A DNA stretch of 64,000 nt from Leptolyngbya sp. SIOISBB (GTDB taxonomy: Bacteria; Cyanobacteriota; Cyanobacteriia; Phormidesmidales; Phormidesmidaceae), in the NCBI GenBank assembly GCA_010671905.1, contig JAAHII010000001.1, forward strand, positions 3,658,001-3,722,000, in the 5' to 3' direction. The notes beneath the pieces were generated by a model. That model did no database searches. It saw only the letters and a program-made list of their open reading frames with translations, and had not been told where the DNA came from. This document shows positions 8,656-17,634 of this stretch, piece after piece (the first letter of the stretch is position 1; each line of letters begins with the position of its first letter). The position numbers and the translations under genes are program-made.

Positions 8656-9909
8656 CTAAGAGTGGTTTTCTGGCGCGGCTAGCCGACGATCAAGATAGGC
8701 TAAGACCGCCAGTATAGGCACAACGGTGACTGCTGCCACCAACCAAAAGCCATCCGTGATGGGTTGACCTTGATCTAAGGCCCAGCCACCGATGGGCGGT
8801 CCGATAAAGTAACCCAATGCCCAACACATGGAGTTTACTGATAGATAGACGCCGCGCAGCGCTTCAGGTGCCAGCATCACCACAAAAGCTGCCGCTACTG
8901 GCGTATAGGCAGTAATCGCCAGCGCCATCACTGTGAGCGCCAGCCCAATGCCAATACTGGCCTGACCCACAATCCCCACTCCAGTCGCCCAAATCAAGGT
9001 AAACCCCAGCCCCCAGCAACAAGCGGAGACCATGAGCGCCCGTGGCTGCGATAAAGGTTTGAGCCACCGGGCGATGGGTAACTGTACCAGTGCCGTCAAG
9101 ATGACGTGGCCAGTGAACAGCAGGCTCAGAACTGACTCTGGCAAGCCTGCTCCGGTCGGGGTCGGGACAAACTTGTTGACGTAGACTGGCAAGGTGCTCT
9201 GGATTTGAGCAATATAGCTAGTGAAAACAATGTTGACCGTCACGTAAATCAGCAACAGGGCATCTTGTAACGCGATATTCCAGCCGTGCCAAAAATTGCG
9301 ATCGCTCCCCTGGCCTGGCCGCGTTTCCGCGATCGCTCCATAAATCAACCCAAAAAAGGCGAGAAACGAAATGCCATCCACCGCAAATAGCAGCCGGTAG
9401 CGCTGAGTTGTGGAAATTAGGACTCCACCCAGGATGACGCCGATTCCCAACCCAATATTGTCGGCTAGTCGCACCACCGCATAGGATTCATTGCGATCGT
9501 CGGCTGGGGTAATATCAGCCACGACGGCCTCAGTGGATGGCCAGTAAAAGCCCACCCCTAGACCCATCAGCAAATTGCCCATCACAAAGACGGGGAAATT
9601 GTTGGACATCAAAAAGATCACGTCTGCCAAAGCTGAGATCAAGGCTGATAACAGTAACGTTTTGCGACGGCCCCAGAATGCCGAATCGGTCATCGAGCCG
9701 CCCAAGAACCGTCCCACCAGACCCGAAAGCGCTTCGCTACCGACTCCTAATCCCACTTGTGTTGCGGATAAGCCGACCTCATTGACAAAAAAGATCGGTG
9801 CGTAAAACAACACGAACCCAATCCCAACTTGGGACAGCAGGCGCCCAGCGGCCAAAATCCAAACGCGGCGGTCGAGTTGTGGCAGCCAGCGGTGCCTCAA
9901 AAAATGCAC
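8656..9909 (-). CDS. Major facilitator superfamily transporter
   Basis: The 417-residue protein has about twelve hydrophobic segments. The loop between TM2 and TM3 reads GGSMTDSAFWGRRKTLLL, the MFS motif A region (G-x-x-x-D-x-x-G-R-R-K). A second acidic/basic region (DDRNESYAVVRLADNIG, about 135-152) is like that of drug:H+ antiporters of the TetA/MdtG type. It probably exports a small molecule or drug by proton antiport; the substrate is unknown. It begins at ATG 9909 and is followed by the lipoprotein gene 26 bases downstream. Confidence 0.85.
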   Translation of the reverse strand: MHFLRHRWLPQLDRRVWILAAGRLLSQVGIGFVLFYAPIFFVNEVGLSATQVGLGVGSEALSGLVGRFLGGSMTDSAFWGRRKTLLLSALISALADVIFLMSNNFPVFVMGNLLMGLGVGFYWPSTEAVVADITPADDRNESYAVVRLADNIGLGIGVILGGVLISTTQRYRLLFAVDGISFLAFFGLIYGAIAETRPGQGSDRNFWHGWNIALQDALLLIYVTVNIVFTSYIAQIQSTLPVYVNKFVPTPTGAGLPESVLSLLFTGHVILTALVQLPIARWLKPLSQPRALMVSACCWGLGFTLIWATGVGIVGQASIGIGLALTVMALAITAYTPVAAAFVVMLAPEALRGVYLSVNSMCWALGYFIGPPIGGWALDQGQPITDGFWLVAAVTVVPILAVLAYLDRRLAAPENHS

Positions 9910-9993
9910 AATCTAACCATCTTGTTAATAGAGCTTGGCATACATTTCCTGGCCTTTATGAACAGGCTGAGATCTTGCGTGTTATGGAATTTG

Positions 9994-10031
9994 CCCTCTC
10001 ATTGAGCAGTCTCATGCTCTCAATGAGAGGG
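9994..10031. repeat. 13-bp perfect inverted repeat in intergenic space
   Basis: CCCTCTCATTGAG (9994-10006) and CTCAATGAGAGGG (10019-10031) are exact reverse complements around a 12-base loop. It lies in the 308-base gap between the upstream methyltransferase gene and the MFS gene, both on the minus strand. There is no strong T-run on either side, so termination is possible but unproven. The rest of the gap (9910-10217) shows no gene. Confidence 0.55.
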
Positions 10032-10217
10032 ATACAGCCCTAGTTCGTGCATCATTCGTTGAGTCATTCAATCTGTGCTTACTTTGCGATCATTTTTTGA
10101 TAAAGAGATAATTTCCTGTTGTAGTTTGCATATTCTGAAGCAAGCAATTAAGCCCCAGTCAATTGATTGATACTCATCAGGCCAACCAGAGTCTATAGCT
10201 TCCTGAAATCACTCGCT

Positions 10218-11171
10218 TTAGCGTTTGCGTAGCCAGATACTACCGCCGGGATTTTTTAAGCAGAGGGGCATGTTTTCGGCGAAAAAAGATGCGTGAAAAT
10301 ATTCCATAAATGTATTCATGAGAACGATATCAAAGGCATCGTTATATTGTAAAAACCCTCTTAGTAAATAGGCTTCATTCCACGCTCGCCCTTCGTAGAG
10401 CCATGTTTTAGGGTACTCAAATGGAAAGAAAATATCATGAAAATGAATGTAAACACCAGATGATAGCCTCGGTAAAATTTCAAAAAATAGATAGTTAACG
10501 TCGCTACCAATCTTGCTAACGTGGGTCGAATCAATGAACAAAATGTCGTTAGGCTTCAGTTGTTCGAAAACCTCAAGATTGACATCTTGTAAGGGAGATG
10601 GAATCAATGTCATTGTTTGATGATCTTCAGGTCTTACCAGCGACTCTAAGAGCTGAGGATAGGGCTCAATAAAGATCGTCTGAACCGTTTGATCAAGATA
10701 CTGATCTCTGGTATCTAGACTTACACAAGATGAAAATCCAGAACCAACTTCAATAATGGTTTTTGGATTGGTATGGCGAATCATACAATATAAAAAAATG
10801 GCATCAGAGTAAGAATAAGACGGATTTTCAAAGTAGTATCGAAGTCCTTCTTTAGAGGTGGCTTGAAAAGGGATTTCCCGATAAAAGGGAATGAATTGAT
10901 GAAGTAGCTTCAATTGCTCGTCTTCATGCATGTTGATGCCTGATATTTCCTTGGGAGGAGGAGCGAAAATATCAGCCTCTTTGGAGGATATTTCTGCCAG
11001 ATCAGGAATCGGTGAATAGTAATGACCAGGAGGAACGAATCCAGCCTTCTCTTTCTGCATGGCTACTTCTGCTTGTAGTGCCAAAACCTCATGCCGAAGA
11101 GTGTTGCGCTCTGCAATGATTTTTCTCAGGCCGGGGAGCTTTTTGGCAGCTTTTTTAAGAATACTGAGCAT
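10218..11171 (-). CDS. Class I SAM-dependent methyltransferase (Methyltransf_24-like)
   Basis: The 317-residue product has a short basic N-terminus with a predicted coiled coil (KIIAERNTLRHEVLALQAEVAMQKEKA, about 18-43). A Rossmann-type methyltransferase domain follows: KTIIEVGSGFSSC (motif I, about 137-149), a following acidic strand (IFIEPYP) and DILFIDSTHVSKIGSDVNYL. Such enzymes often sit in glycan or secondary-metabolite clusters. The gene is visibly more A+T-rich than its neighbours and stands alone between large gaps, suggesting horizontal acquisition. The substrate is unknown. The coiled coil resembles those found on cell-surface glycan methyltransferases. Confidence 0.75.
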   Translation of the reverse strand: MLSILKKAAKKLPGLRKIIAERNTLRHEVLALQAEVAMQKEKAGFVPPGHYYSPIPDLAEISSKEADIFAPPPKEISGINMHEDEQLKLLHQFIPFYREIPFQATSKEGLRYYFENPSYSYSDAIFLYCMIRHTNPKTIIEVGSGFSSCVSLDTRDQYLDQTVQTIFIEPYPQLLESLVRPEDHQTMTLIPSPLQDVNLEVFEQLKPNDILFIDSTHVSKIGSDVNYLFFEILPRLSSGVYIHFHDIFFPFEYPKTWLYEGRAWNEAYLLRGFLQYNDAFDIVLMNTFMEYFHASFFAENMPLCLKNPGGSIWLRKR

Positions 11172-11617
11172 ATCGTATCTGGTAATTTAAGTTCTCATCT
11201 CTGCAGCTAAACGCAGCTAGTGACATCGAACTTAGAAGAGTTTCAAGCCGCTAACTTAGACTACCGTTAGCAACTTTACATAAGAGCATATCCTCTCAAT
11301 GGCAGCTCTACTCCGATTCACTAATGTGGCAGCCATCACAAGCCGCCGTCAGCTTAGACGATTGCAAATACTTGGCAGGCTGAAGCAGTAGGATTTTTGC
11401 TTCTGAAATCTGATTTCTGTGGTAGCGATCACGGGTTTTGCTGGTTTCTGCTTGCCTATAAAGTTGTCTATCATACATATTGCCTGATACCTGATAGGGG
11501 CTGTTTCTCTACCTTGACATTAGGCCTGTAGGGCGATTGCGCCGCTGCACTCGCTTCAGAAGTGCTGTCCAGCTGACTTGCACTTCTATGATGGGGCTGG
11601 CAAGCTGATAGCCATAC
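11172..11617. other. Intergenic region between divergent genes
   Basis: This 446-base spacer separates the minus-strand methyltransferase from the plus-strand DUF2157 gene and must hold both promoters. I see no RNA gene, repeat copy or convincing small ORF. Confidence 0.4.
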
Positions 11618-13108
11618 GTGGTGAAAGAAGTGGCCGTGGCATCAGATGACTTTCGTCGAGTTCTCCAACGAGAAGCTAGAGAGTGGCGATCTAGCGGGCT
11701 GATCTCCGACGAGCAATATGAGCAATTAGCGAACAAATATGAGTTTGCGACGATTGAGACAGCAGCTCGCGATCGCTTCATCATGATTTTGTTGGGGCTC
11801 GGTAGCATTCTCATTGGTATTGGGGCGATTACGTTTGTGGCGGCGAACTGGCAAGCGCTCTCGCAAACGGTAAAAGCGGGACTGCTCTTGATTGTCATGA
11901 TCATCTGTGACCTCAGTGGGTTTGGGTTGATCAATCGAGTGGGGCCGAATGACCGTTGGCGACGCTTGGGGCAGGCTTTATTGCTATTGGGGGCTTTACT
12001 CTTAGGTGCGAACCTGGCACTGATGGGGCAAATCGTCCACACCAGTAGTACGCGCTACGAGCTCTGCGTGATTTGGGCTTTGGGTGTATTGCTGATGGCT
12101 TACTCCATGCGCTTGCCGTTTCTGGGCATGTTGGCGCTGTTGATTCTCGGCACCGGTTATTGGAGCGGCCTATGGGATATGGTGTGGCTGCAAAACCGGC
12201 TGCTGGGGGTCTGGACCTTGCAAACGATGCCGTTGCTGATGGCAGCGCTCTTCATTCCGCTGTCGTACCGCTGTCGCTCGTCAGCACTATTTGCTCTGAG
12301 CGCGATCGCCTTGCTCTCGTCGCTGATAGTCCTGATTTTAGATATGGGGCGCTCGCTGCCGTATTTGATCGATGCGGTGGTGCTGATGATGCCATTTGCC
12401 TTGCTGTGGGCCTATGACGATCAACTGTGGCGATTAATTGGCCGGTGGGTAGAGCGATCGCTCTTACGCAGCTTAGTTCCTCGTTCCACCGCAGTTCCCG
12501 CTAGTACCGATGCTGATGCTGAAACCGATGAACTGTCCTTTCAACCCGTCGCACGGGGACTAACGCTGTTTGGCCTGAGCTTGATGTATTGGGTGCTCTC
12601 GTTTCGCGATGTGTGGTTGGCTTCCGCGAGTCGCAATTTGCTAGACGCGCAAGTGTTATGGCGCAATTCTGGACTGGTGGTGTTTACCCTGTTTGTGCTG
12701 TCCGTGTGGACGATCGGCGCATGGGCATATCTGGGCTGGCGACCACCGCGATCGTGGCGACTAGACGCCCTGAGCGCAACAGTTTTGGGATTTTTACTCA
12801 TTACCGCAACGCTCTTGTTTGCCACGTTTGTCGCGGGTCCACTGCCAGTCTTAGCCACCACAGTGATGAATATTTTATTGGCGGTCTTGTCTCTGGGGAT
12901 GATGCGCGAAGGCTTGGGCTCTGGCGCACGGGCACCTTTTTGGTGGGGGTTGGTGATGCTCACCCTACAGATTTTGAGTCGCGTCTTAGAATACGAAACA
13001 GGATTACTCGTGAAATCTTTGGTCTTTATCGTCTGTGGTGTCGGCGTCATGCTAATTGGATTATGGTTTGAGCGCTATGTCCGGACGTTGCGGGTCGATG
13101 CCCCATGA
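11618..13108 (+). CDS. DUF2157 domain membrane protein
   Basis: The 496-residue protein starts with a soluble stretch (LQREAREWRSSGLISDEQYEQLANKYE, about 13-39), the DUF2157 opening. About twelve to fourteen hydrophobic segments follow, beginning IMILLGLGSILIGIGAITFVAANW. An acidic cytoplasmic loop interrupts them at about 290-310 (DADAETDE). The function of the family is unknown. The start is GTG 11618; a second GTG follows immediately, so the N-terminus is uncertain by a few residues. Its stop overlaps the start of the GDYXXLXY gene by four bases (ATGA), a clear sign of translational coupling and a recurrent pairing for these two families. Confidence 0.85.
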   Translation: MVKEVAVASDDFRRVLQREAREWRSSGLISDEQYEQLANKYEFATIETAARDRFIMILLGLGSILIGIGAITFVAANWQALSQTVKAGLLLIVMIICDLSGFGLINRVGPNDRWRRLGQALLLLGALLLGANLALMGQIVHTSSTRYELCVIWALGVLLMAYSMRLPFLGMLALLILGTGYWSGLWDMVWLQNRLLGVWTLQTMPLLMAALFIPLSYRCRSSALFALSAIALLSSLIVLILDMGRSLPYLIDAVVLMMPFALLWAYDDQLWRLIGRWVERSLLRSLVPRSTAVPASTDADAETDELSFQPVARGLTLFGLSLMYWVLSFRDVWLASASRNLLDAQVLWRNSGLVVFTLFVLSVWTIGAWAYLGWRPPRSWRLDALSATVLGFLLITATLLFATFVAGPLPVLATTVMNILLAVLSLGMMREGLGSGARAPFWWGLVMLTLQILSRVLEYETGLLVKSLVFIVCGVGVMLIGLWFERYVRTLRVDAP

Positions 13109-13749
13109 CTCAGCTGTCTGAAAAACAGAGACGGCCGAGGTTGGGGCCGTGGGCGATCGCCCTACCGTTATTTATCCAAACACTGTTGATTATGGCGCTG
13201 CCCCTACAAGCGGCGATCACCACGCTATTAGGCACTACTGTCATTCTTCGGACTGTGCCCGTTGACCCCTATGATCCCTTCCGGGGCTACTACACAACGC
13301 TGCAGTATGACATCTCCCAGCGCGGCGTCCTTAGCACCTTAGAAGGATGGGAAGAGATTCAACCGAATTTAGAACCTACTGGCACCCATCGACTGCTGCG
13401 CCCCGGTCAAGCTTTTTACGTCGTGCTCTCTGACCAAACCCAGGTGGAAGCCCCCGGCGCGACCATTGTTGGTGAGCCTTGGACGCCCATTAGCGTCTCG
13501 CGCGAGCGGCCCCGTCAGCTACCCGCTCACCAGATTGCGTTGAAAGGTACCTACCGCAGTGATCAAATTGTGTATGGTCTGGAGCGCTATTACTTGCCTG
13601 AAGCCGAACGACTAGATCTGGATCGCCGCATTCGTGAAGCTCAAAATGGCGCAGAACAGCCACGGTTTTTTGTGGAAGTCCGGATTGGCCCTTTGGGCAA
13701 TGCCGTGCCCATTGCCCTATGGCTGCAGGGCGATCGCATCGAATTCTAA
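13105..13749 (+). CDS. GDYXXLXY domain protein
   Basis: The 214-residue product has one N-terminal membrane segment (ALPLFIQTLLIMALPLQAAI, about 18-37). A periplasmic domain follows, containing VDPYDPFRGYYTTLQYDIS (about 51-69), the variant here of the GDYxxLxY signature, with a second conserved part near ALKGTYRSDQIVYGLERYYLPE. The role is unknown; the family is commonly encoded directly after DUF2157 proteins, as here with an ATGA overlap. The pair probably acts together in the membrane or envelope. Confidence 0.85.
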   Translation: MTQLSEKQRRPRLGPWAIALPLFIQTLLIMALPLQAAITTLLGTTVILRTVPVDPYDPFRGYYTTLQYDISQRGVLSTLEGWEEIQPNLEPTGTHRLLRPGQAFYVVLSDQTQVEAPGATIVGEPWTPISVSRERPRQLPAHQIALKGTYRSDQIVYGLERYYLPEAERLDLDRRIREAQNGAEQPRFFVEVRIGPLGNAVPIALWLQGDRIEF

Positions 13750-13949
13750 GGCTTTAACGACTGCTGAACCTGACGCTGATAGACCGGGCAGTCGGAATAT
13801 CATGAATCACCCCCTGGAGCTAACAGACATATTTGTCACAATGGGAACGATCTGCCATTGGTGATGTTCACCAGAGCTCGCCCTTGGCGGCGGTTGAACT
13901 GGCCCCTCACCGTCATCTCTCTATCTTCCTCAACTTCTCGACCGTCACT

Positions 13950-16259
13950 ATGTCCCAAACCCCAACCTCACCGTTTCGCGCCTGGCAAAATCGTTGGTCT
14001 CGGCGGCGCGATCGCGCCGCGTCCGTCCTAGAAGCCGAGGACTCTGTGCTGTTGCGGGTATTGGTGCAACTGTTGGTGAGCGTGGGTATTGCGTCCGTCT
14101 CTGTGGCGGCGGCGGGGGTCACGCAAGCGTCGTATGGGAATCTGTTGGCCATTCCCCTCAGTGCTTTGGGCGGTTACTGGAGTTGGAAAGCCCGACATCA
14201 GCACAACATCGCGGTGAAGTTCTGTATTGCTTTTGGGATGTTGATGGCGTTGGGCATCTTTTTGGCAGATCTGGTCGGTAACCGGAGCGATCCCCGGATG
14301 CAGCTAGCGGAGTTACTCATTCACCTGCAGGTGCTGCATAGCTTTGATATGCCGCGCCGCAAAGACTTGGGATACTCCATGGTCATCGGTTTGATTTTAT
14401 TGGCAGTGGCGGCCACGGTGAGTCAGTCACTCACCTTTGCCCCCATGCTGATCGGTTTTTTGGCGATCGCCCTCCCGGTGCTGATGCTCGACTATCAATC
14501 GCGACTACAGTTGTTGACGCTACCGACCGGTGCTAGTCTGCGGTCGACCTTGACCCTCAAGCGGTTGGTGTGGCTCTTACTCTTAACTTTGGGGCTGGGC
14601 TTGGCCATTTTTGCCGCGCTGCCGCGTCTGCCTGGGTACCAAATTCGTAACTTTCCCATCAGCGCCACGGTTGATTTCCAGGGCGAATTTACGGGCGATG
14701 AGATTTTGAATCCTGGCTATTCTGTGGGATCAAGCCTGTCTCCCGATTTGGCGGGGGCGGCAGGGACCGCTGGCGATAGTACGCAGATTCAGGGGGCGGC
14801 TCCAGCGCAAGGACCCGGCGAGTTTGATAACACTAGCTACTACGGTTTTAGTCAGCAGATGAACCAAAATCTGCGCGGTACCTTAGAGCCGCGGGTGCTC
14901 ATGCGCGTGCGATCGCAAGCACCGGGTTTTTGGCGGGTTTTGTCCTTTGACCGGTATACGGGGCAAGGGTGGGAAATTTCTCGGGATGATGAGGTGGAGG
15001 TGTTTGAGCGGTCAAGCGTCTCTTTCCAAACGAAACTACCCACTGCCGCGTATAACATGCTGCATTACAACACTCAAGGTCGACAGCGCCAAGTGGTTCA
15101 GACTTATACGATTGTGCATGACTTGCCCAATTTGATTCCGGCACTGTACCAAGCCGATGAGCTCTATTTTCCCACGCGAGAAGTGGCCATTGATGCTGAA
15201 GGGTCTCTCCGCTCGCCCATTCCGCTCGCTCAAGGGGTCACCTATAGTGTGGTCTCCGACGTGCCCTATCGCGATCGCACCGATCTACGCCAGGCTCCAA
15301 AAGCCTATGACGATGAGATGAGGCAGGTCTATCTGCAGGTGCCATCTACGATTCGCGATCGCGTGCGCCAGCAGACAGAGGCGCTATTGGCTCAGTCCCC
15401 TAAGCCCTTGACCGATCCCTACGAAAAGACTCTGTACCTGGCCCAAAGCCTGAAGCAAAACTACATGATTCAAGCTGAGTTGCCTTTCTTCGCTGACGAT
15501 GAAGACCTGGTGGAAGCATTCTTGTTCACCTACGAAGGGGGGTATCCCGACCACTTTTCCACGGTGCTGACGGTGATGTTGCGCAGTATTGGGATTCCGG
15601 CACGTCTGGTGACTGGCTTTGGCAGCGGCCGCTTTAACCCGTTCACGGGGTACTACGTGGTTAGCAACACCGATGCTTATGCAATCACCGAGGTCTTTTT
15701 TCCAGGATTCGGCTGGTTTGGTTTTGATCCGATTCCAGGGCACGAAGTCTTACCGCCATCGATCAAAGATAGTCAAACGTTTTCGGTGTTGCGACAGTTT
15801 TGGAATTGGGTCGCCGGTTGGCTCCCCTCACCGGTCACGGGTTGGCTCTCCAATGTGGTGACTGGACTGATCGCTCTCTTTTCCAGGCTGGTGCGCTTTT
15901 TTAGTGAAGGGCTAGTCGGCTTCTTTGCGGCGCTGCTCACCTTGACTGGTCTAGCCTTTTTGAGCTGGTTGACCTGGCAAGGATGGCAACGCTGGCGACA
16001 ACAGGTTCGCCTACGGAAACTGCCTGCGGTGGAACGACTCTATCAGCAAATGTTGGCTTGGCTCGCGGCCCAGGGTCATCCTAAGCGACCGACTCAGACC
16101 CCCCTGGAATATGCGCAGGCCCTGAGCCAACGGTCTCAATTTGCGAAGGGAGAACAGGTGATGGCGATCGTGCAAACTTATATCGGTTGGCGTTACGGTG
16201 CCGCCTCCACTGACTCAGCAGCCCTACAGCAACAGCTCAAAGCCCTCAAAAAATCCTGA
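13950..16259 (+). CDS. TgpA-like transglutaminase-fold membrane protein lacking catalytic Cys and His
   Basis: The chosen start (ATGTCCCAA at 13950) gives 769 residues. An earlier in-frame start would add a 39-residue tail unlike the family. Six or so membrane segments (about 30-225) precede an extracytoplasmic region ending in a transglutaminase fold (about 470-600), then one more membrane segment (about 655-680) and a DUF4129-like C-terminus. In active relatives the domain reads GYC-E-Y-F and DAHAW. Here it reads GGYPDHFST, with Pro at about 533, and DAYAIT, with Tyr at about 577; the FDP aspartate (about 593) is kept. It is therefore probably a non-catalytic, structural or binding protein. 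It lies 200 bases after the GDYXXLXY gene. Confidence 0.85.
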   Translation: MSQTPTSPFRAWQNRWSRRRDRAASVLEAEDSVLLRVLVQLLVSVGIASVSVAAAGVTQASYGNLLAIPLSALGGYWSWKARHQHNIAVKFCIAFGMLMALGIFLADLVGNRSDPRMQLAELLIHLQVLHSFDMPRRKDLGYSMVIGLILLAVAATVSQSLTFAPMLIGFLAIALPVLMLDYQSRLQLLTLPTGASLRSTLTLKRLVWLLLLTLGLGLAIFAALPRLPGYQIRNFPISATVDFQGEFTGDEILNPGYSVGSSLSPDLAGAAGTAGDSTQIQGAAPAQGPGEFDNTSYYGFSQQMNQNLRGTLEPRVLMRVRSQAPGFWRVLSFDRYTGQGWEISRDDEVEVFERSSVSFQTKLPTAAYNMLHYNTQGRQRQVVQTYTIVHDLPNLIPALYQADELYFPTREVAIDAEGSLRSPIPLAQGVTYSVVSDVPYRDRTDLRQAPKAYDDEMRQVYLQVPSTIRDRVRQQTEALLAQSPKPLTDPYEKTLYLAQSLKQNYMIQAELPFFADDEDLVEAFLFTYEGGYPDHFSTVLTVMLRSIGIPARLVTGFGSGRFNPFTGYYVVSNTDAYAITEVFFPGFGWFGFDPIPGHEVLPPSIKDSQTFSVLRQFWNWVAGWLPSPVTGWLSNVVTGLIALFSRLVRFFSEGLVGFFAALLTLTGLAFLSWLTWQGWQRWRQQVRLRKLPAVERLYQQMLAWLAAQGHPKRPTQTPLEYAQALSQRSQFAKGEQVMAIVQTYIGWRYGAASTDSAALQQQLKALKKS

Positions 16260-16401
16260 CTCCTGATGAGAATGTCAGGCACCACAAACGTGGAATTCAT
16301 GTGACCACATCAAGATCAATCAACTTGAGGATTAGTCTTAGCAAATCTGATTTCGGGATCAGACGTCAGTAACGCTGTTACCGGCCTATTGAGCCTCCAA
16401 G

Positions 16402-16496
16402 CCTCTTCTGGGAGGAGGGGTGTCAAAGGCGCATTAGGGGTCTTCAACTGCGCTAACGGGCGATCCCACCCACCCCTCAGCCCCTCCCAGGAGAGG
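16402..16496. repeat. Imperfect inverted repeat (intergenic palindromic element)
   Basis: The arm beginning CCTCTTCTGGGAGGAGGGG at 16402 is complemented by CCCCTCCCAGGAGAGG ending at 16496, with CACCCCTCAG extending the pairing. The middle is about 50 bases. Sequences of the CTCCTGGGAGGGG type are familiar dispersed intergenic repeats in cyanobacterial genomes (recall, not checked). It lies in the 366-base gap between convergent genes (TgpA-like and a methyltransferase). An 86-codon frame over it is a by-product of the repeat. Confidence 0.55.
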
Positions 16497-16625
16497 AAAT
16501 ATCTGGCTTTAGTCTGAACACGACCTGACGTTAGCAAGGGTCGATTAGCTGAGTAAGTCCAGAGACGCCAGCTCATGCCGCGATCAAAAACCGTGTGTCA
16601 ATAGTCGGCAGTAAGTTCGTGATCG

Positions 16626-17579
16626 CTACTCGGGTTTTTGGGCCAAAATGGCGCGATGTCGCGGATCGGTCTCGTGGGTGGTCACGTGCTGGTAGCCTAG
16701 CTCGGTCAGCGCTGCTTCGATATCGAAGGTGTAGTAGTCGTCGCTCCAGGGTTCGGTGCTCTTCATCAGAGTGAAAATGACCGGTGGCAAGTTTTGGATC
16801 ACGGGTGATTTGGGGTTGTTGTCAGCGATCGCGAGGGTGCCCCCAGGACGCAGTAACCGCAGAGCTTCTTGAAAAATGGCGCGACTGGCGGTGCGAGGCA
16901 GTTCGTGAGTGATGAACTGCATAGAAATCAGGTCAAAGGAAGCTGACGGCAGACCCGTATTTTCGGCTGTGGTATGCAGCCAATGAGCAATTTCTTGTTG
17001 GGTATCACGGGCTTGAGCCACTGTCAGCATGTAGGGAGACAGGTCAAGGCCAGTGGTTTGGACGGTGGGAGAGCGCTGCTGGAGCCAATGATGCAGCGTT
17101 AGGGTCGAGATGCCCACAGAGCAACCGACATCTAACGCATCCTGAACGGGCTGGGTCAAATAATTGGCTAAGACGGTATGAAAGCTACTGCGTAGGCGGT
17201 CTTGAGCAGCTTGCCAAGTGAGATTTTCCTCGGGCCAGACCCGGAGCGCCATGGAGTACGTGGCCGACTCCGCTTCAAAGGCAGCTTGCCAGCACAAATT
17301 ACCCGCATCGTAGGCGTGAAAGGGCACTTGATAATAGTCGGGATAGGTGACCTCAGAATTTTGCAGGCCACTCAACTGGGCCGCAATATCTGAGGCTGCG
17401 TATTCCGCGCAGGTTTGCCGCCAGGGAATCCCGTTTTTTTCAGCGGTTTTGATCAGCACCTGCCGCGCTTGTCGCTTCATCAGCGCATAGAGCGGTTTGG
17501 TCTGAATGAGCCGATTAACAACTTTCGAGAGGAAGTCATCACCGGCCCAAGCTGGTTTTTGGGGACTGCTTGCCGTCAT
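16626..17579 (-). CDS. Class I SAM-dependent methyltransferase
   Basis: The 317-residue enzyme has the classic motif I DALDVGCSVGISTLTLHHWL (about 141-160), an acidic residue ending beta2 (TGLDLSPYML), and a Methyltransf_11/25-like motif FDLISMQFITHELP, followed by LRLLRPGGTLAIADNNPKS. The N-terminal ~130 residues (helical, with YPDYYQVPFHAYDAGNLCWQAA) are conserved in cyanobacterial homologues as I remember them, and may cover the active site. The substrate is unknown. The gene ends facing the TgpA-like gene; the COP23 gene is 55 bases upstream-side on the same strand. Confidence 0.8.
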   Translation of the reverse strand: MTASSPQKPAWAGDDFLSKVVNRLIQTKPLYALMKRQARQVLIKTAEKNGIPWRQTCAEYAASDIAAQLSGLQNSEVTYPDYYQVPFHAYDAGNLCWQAAFEAESATYSMALRVWPEENLTWQAAQDRLRSSFHTVLANYLTQPVQDALDVGCSVGISTLTLHHWLQQRSPTVQTTGLDLSPYMLTVAQARDTQQEIAHWLHTTAENTGLPSASFDLISMQFITHELPRTASRAIFQEALRLLRPGGTLAIADNNPKSPVIQNLPPVIFTLMKSTEPWSDDYYTFDIEAALTELGYQHVTTHETDPRHRAILAQKPE

Positions 17580-17634
17580 ACGGGGCGATCGCTCAACACG
17601 TCGCCCTCATCCTACGCGATTATCCTAGGGGGAT

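Noticed and set aside
9994-10031. Terminator between the two minus-strand genes
   Set aside because: The stem is strong, but neither strand has a T-run after it, so I list it only as an inverted repeat.
16316-16576. An 86-codon minus-strand frame in the gap after the TgpA-like gene
   Set aside because: It lies over the imperfect inverted repeat at 16402-16496 and has repeat-derived, low-complexity residues; no family resemblance or ribosome-binding site.
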